Shown here in pieces: positions 61,838 to 64,000 of a stretch of DNA of 64,000 nucleotides. Position numbers and translations under genes: made by a program. Origin of the DNA: Phycisphaerae bacterium (lineage in GTDB: Bacteria; Planctomycetota; Phycisphaerae; Phycisphaerales; UBA1924). The stretch spans positions 104,553 to 168,552 of the forward strand of contig JAEUIW010000007.1 of assembly GCA_016794925.1 (NCBI GenBank). Reading direction: 5' to 3'. The notes beneath the pieces are model-generated. The model saw only the letters and a program-made list of their open reading frames with translations. It had not been told where the DNA came from and ran no database searches. Numbering within the stretch: position 1 is the stretch's first letter; the number at the start of each line of letters is the position of its first letter.

Positions 61838-62200
61838 TCAGGGCGCCCTCACGAGTTGCTTCCGCCGCGCCGTGAAGGTCCACCAGGGCTTGGGCGCCCC
61901 GCCGCGGGCTTGGGCGATCGTCGCCATGAACACGTCGATGACGCAGGGGTCGTGACGCTGCCCGGTCTTGCGGCACAGGGCGCGATAGAGCGCGAGCGGA
62001 TCGCGGCGGGCGAGCTGCGCGATCGAGCGGATGCCGAGGACCTCGAAGTCGCGCAGCGTCGCCGGGCCGACGTTGGCGAGGTCGGCGAGTTGCCGGGCCG
62101 CGCGGCGGGTGGTCGGTCCGGGAGTCGGGGCCGCCCGGCGGCGCGTCGCGCCGGGTGCGGCTCGGGATGCGAGTGTCGCACGCGGCATGATCCGTTTCAC
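61838..62200 (-). CDS. Helix-hairpin-helix protein, Cdd1 (pathogenicity locus) type
   Basis: A 120-residue protein. After a basic Ala/Arg/Pro-rich start comes a HhH core LADLANVGPATLRDFEVLGIRSIAQLARRDPLALYRALCRKTG, followed by QRHDPCVIDVFMATIAQARGG and PWWTF, the usual Cdd1-family pattern. The HhH points to DNA binding or a DNA-repair-like role, but no activity is established. GTG 62200 overlaps the hmgA stop (GTGA); ATG 62188 is an alternative. Longer upstream readings are shadow of hmgA. Confidence 0.78.
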   Translation of the reverse strand: MKRIMPRATLASRAAPGATRRRAAPTPGPTTRRAARQLADLANVGPATLRDFEVLGIRSIAQLARRDPLALYRALCRKTGQRHDPCVIDVFMATIAQARGGAPKPWWTFTARRKQLVRAP

Positions 62201-63675
62201 GGCGCCCAGACGTTCGCCGTCCCCCCCCCACCCCCCCCACCCCCTCCACCCCCTCCACCCCCTCCGGTCGAGCCGCCCGACTTGCCGGCCCCGTTGGCCG
62301 AAGCGGCGCCACCGGGCGCGGGGATCACGACCTGGGCCACCTCGGCCCGGATGATGTCCACGGGCTTGATTTCGCGCGGGAACGCCGCGGCGCTGGCGGC
62401 GGGCACGGTGGCGCCGTTGAGGTGCATGGCGCCCGTGGAGAGCCCGGGGAAGTGCTCGCCCTGCCAACTGGCGGGGTACTTGGTGTCGTCCAAGGCCATG
62501 GCCGCCTTGGTGGGGAACAGGGGGCGGAACGTGTCGCACATGACGGCGAGTTCCTGGGTGTGCGTGGCGGCGAGGCTGGCCTCGATGGTGCCGGGATGGG
62601 GGCCGTGGGGGATGCCCTGCGGGTGCAGGGTCAGGCTGCCCACTTCGATGCCCTTGCGGCTGCCGAAGTTGCCCTCGACGTAGTAGAGGACCTCGTCGCT
62701 GTCGAGATTGGAATGGTTGTACGGGACCTTGATCGACTGGGGGTGATAGTCCAGCATCCGGGGCGCGAAGGTGCAGATCACGAAATTGTGGGCCTCGAAG
62801 GTCTGGTGGATCGGCGGGGGCATGTGCAGCTTGCCGGTGATGGGCGAAAAGTCGTCGGCGTTGAAGATGAACGGGTAGTAGCACCCGTCCCAGCCCACGA
62901 TGTCCAGAGGGTGGTAGTGGTAGATGTACTCGTGGACAAGGTCACGGGCCTTGATGCGCACCGGGAAATCACCCTTCTGGTCCCAGGTCATGGGCATCTC
63001 GGGCGTGCGGAGGTCGCGCTCGCAGTAGGGCGCGTGTTCGAGGAGTTGGCCGTGGGCCTTGCTGACGTAGCGTGGCGGCGGGCCGATGTGGCTGCCGTTG
63101 GTCGTCTCGATGAGCAGGTACTTGCCGAAGGGGCAGGTCTCGATGGGCGGCCCGCCGTCGGCGGGCTTGCCGTCGGGGCCGTTGCGGCGCGGGTCCCAGA
63201 CGATGGTGTAGATCACCCCCTTGGGGATCACGAGGTAGTCGCGCGGGCCAAAACGCAGCGTGCCCAGCATGGTGTGGCACACCCCCGAGCCGAAGTGGAT
63301 GAAGATGCACTCGTCGCCCTGACCGTTCTTGAAGTGATAGCCCAGTTGCTCGGCGGGGTTGCAGAGGGCCATCTCGCAGTCGGCGTTGCCGAAGAGGACC
63401 ACGCGGCCGGTGATGAAGTCGCCCTTGGGTGGGAGCGGCGCGGACTTGACGTGCCGCATCCGCATGATCTCCGGCTCGACGTACTCCGCCTTGGTTCCGT
63501 ACACGGGCTTCCACCCGTACACCTGGGTGGGCGGGTGGATGTGGTACATGGTCGTGGTCGGGCCGGAGAAGCCCTCGGTGCCGAACACCTCCTCCGAGTA
63601 CAGGCACCCGTCGGGGCGACGGAACTGAACGTGCCGCTTTCGCGGCAACAGACCCAATTTGATGTAGAACGGCAT
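62197..63675 (-). CDS. hmgA: Homogentisate 1,2-dioxygenase (HmgA-like)
   Basis: A Fe(II) ring-cleaving enzyme of tyrosine and phenylalanine breakdown, converting homogentisate to maleylacetoacetate. The 492-residue cupin has NHSNLDSDEVLYYVEGNF (iron His/Glu) and LHPQGIPHGPHPGTIEAS (second iron His). TTTMYHIHPPTQVYGW near residue 40 is also typical. GGAGG lies 5 nt before ATG 63675. The C-terminus is unusual: a Ser/Thr/Gly tail with 15 glycines in a row before TANVWAP, encoded by a C-rich simple repeat. No hppD or fahA is next to it. Confidence 0.88.
   Translation of the reverse strand: MPFYIKLGLLPRKRHVQFRRPDGCLYSEEVFGTEGFSGPTTTMYHIHPPTQVYGWKPVYGTKAEYVEPEIMRMRHVKSAPLPPKGDFITGRVVLFGNADCEMALCNPAEQLGYHFKNGQGDECIFIHFGSGVCHTMLGTLRFGPRDYLVIPKGVIYTIVWDPRRNGPDGKPADGGPPIETCPFGKYLLIETTNGSHIGPPPRYVSKAHGQLLEHAPYCERDLRTPEMPMTWDQKGDFPVRIKARDLVHEYIYHYHPLDIVGWDGCYYPFIFNADDFSPITGKLHMPPPIHQTFEAHNFVICTFAPRMLDYHPQSIKVPYNHSNLDSDEVLYYVEGNFGSRKGIEVGSLTLHPQGIPHGPHPGTIEASLAATHTQELAVMCDTFRPLFPTKAAMALDDTKYPASWQGEHFPGLSTGAMHLNGATVPAASAAAFPREIKPVDIIRAEVAQVVIPAPGGAASANGAGKSGGSTGGGGGGGGGGGGGGGTANVWAP
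62221..62265. repeat. Simple C/G-rich repeat coding for 15 glycines at the hmgA end
   Basis: On the plus strand nearly pure C with A or T every 3-9 bases; on the coding strand it reads as GGN codons with runs of up to nine G. It can slip during replication and could form a G-quadruplex on the hmgA sense strand. Confidence 0.85.
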
Positions 63676-64000
63676 CGGATCCTCCACTTCTCGCGCGCAG
63701 GGACCGTGGATCGTACCCGTTCAGGCGCGCGGGGTGGTCGGGATCGGGTGCGCGTGGGGGACGGGGGGAAGGTGCGAAGAAGGGAGCGGGGGCGGCGGGG
63801 TGGAGTCGCCGCGCGGGATCGGGGAGGTTGGTGGAGGGTGGGGCCGGGGGTGGGGCGGGGGGTGGGGCCGGGGGTTGGGGGGCGGGATCGAGTGCGGAGG
63901 GGAAGGGCGGAGGATCTCCATCGGCCGCGGGCGGTGGCGGGATGGGTGTGACGCGTGCGAGGCGGAGGAGGAGGCATCCGGCGCGGCGGACGGTCTCGCG
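63676..64000. other. 325-bp stretch without a convincing gene
   Basis: The plus strand is very G-rich, with dense G-runs at about 63831-63895 (GGGTGGGGCC-type units). A minus-strand frame ending in TGA at 63721-63723 is open to the window edge (93 codons) and codes for a Pro/His/Ser-rich sequence. It could be the low-complexity tail of a gene starting outside the window, but it has no recognisable domain. A plus-strand ATG at 63940 opens an Arg-rich frame of 20 codons to the edge. Neither is called as a gene. Confidence 0.4.

Noticed and set aside
62422..63951. Plus-strand open frame of 509 codons
   Set aside because: Lies fully over hmgA, which has clear family motifs and a good ribosome site; the plus-strand frame has low-complexity sequence.
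63721..64000. 3' end of a minus-strand gene
   Set aside because: The frame is open to the edge, but the product is Pro/His low complexity and open frames are common in such GC-rich DNA; not supportable without more sequence.

Overview
The window is GC-rich, densely coded DNA with many 4-bp stop/start overlaps (ATGA or GTGA). The gene content points to a Planctomycetota bacterium of the Phycisphaerae type: a giant secretin, pseudopilins with an Ala-Phe cleavage site, a PstC with an inserted beta-propeller, a GldA/GldFG/DUF4340 ABC operon and many exported hydrolases. This lineage is inferred from gene content and not from a marker tree. No mobile element, rRNA or CRISPR array was seen.

Layout. 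1-1,700: 5' end of a lipoprotein gene, thiS-thiG and tRNA-Val(GAC). 1,850-7,711: an exported alpha/beta hydrolase and the 2-oxoglutarate dehydrogenase genes sucA-sucB. 7,952-14,970: pstS-pstC-pstA-pstB phosphate uptake operon, with a strong hairpin plus T-tract between pstS and pstC. 15,174-20,328: a three-gene gliding-type ABC transporter operon (ATPase, permease fused to GldG, DUF4340 protein). 20,368-42,161: a type II secretion locus on the minus strand in the order gspF, gspG, gspH, gspIJ fusion, gspK, gspL, gspM/C fusion, giant gspD, small lipoprotein. 42,212-45,491: glutathione peroxidase, then on the plus strand a tandem PTPS/QueD-like gene and gspE. 45,546-53,242: exported or envelope-related genes (unknown 673-aa exported protein, GT9 glycosyltransferase, GH31 alpha-glucosidase, M28 PSMA-like peptidase). 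53,239-54,485: birA and an HU-like gene. 54,694-60,124: GAF-PP2C phosphatase, ftsY, nusB, ribH, mlaE-like permease, STAS protein, RsbW-like kinase and HEAT lipoprotein. 60,232-63,675: guaA, then an HhH (Cdd1-like) gene and hmgA. 63,676-64,000 is a G-rich stretch with no convincing gene.

The standout is the 13.0-kb gspD gene (20,949-33,950). It encodes a 4,333-residue secretin with a normal C-terminal secretin pore domain. Between the N0 domain and the pore lie about 45 tandem degenerate N1-type (secretin_N) modules by hand segmentation, where a standard GspD has three. It sits in an otherwise recognisable but unusually fused type II secretion operon (gspI with gspJ; gspM with a GspC/PilP-like HR domain). 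If the modules stack as rings they would make a periplasmic tube far longer than any described GspD, which could suit the enlarged periplasm reported for planctomycetes. The exported GH31, M28 and unknown proteins nearby are possible substrates (inference).

Several first genes of transcription units (thiS, PTPS gene, GT9, M28, ribH, HEAT lipoprotein) lack a Shine-Dalgarno sequence and have a TANNNT hexamer 6-11 nt before the start codon, which suggests leaderless transcripts.
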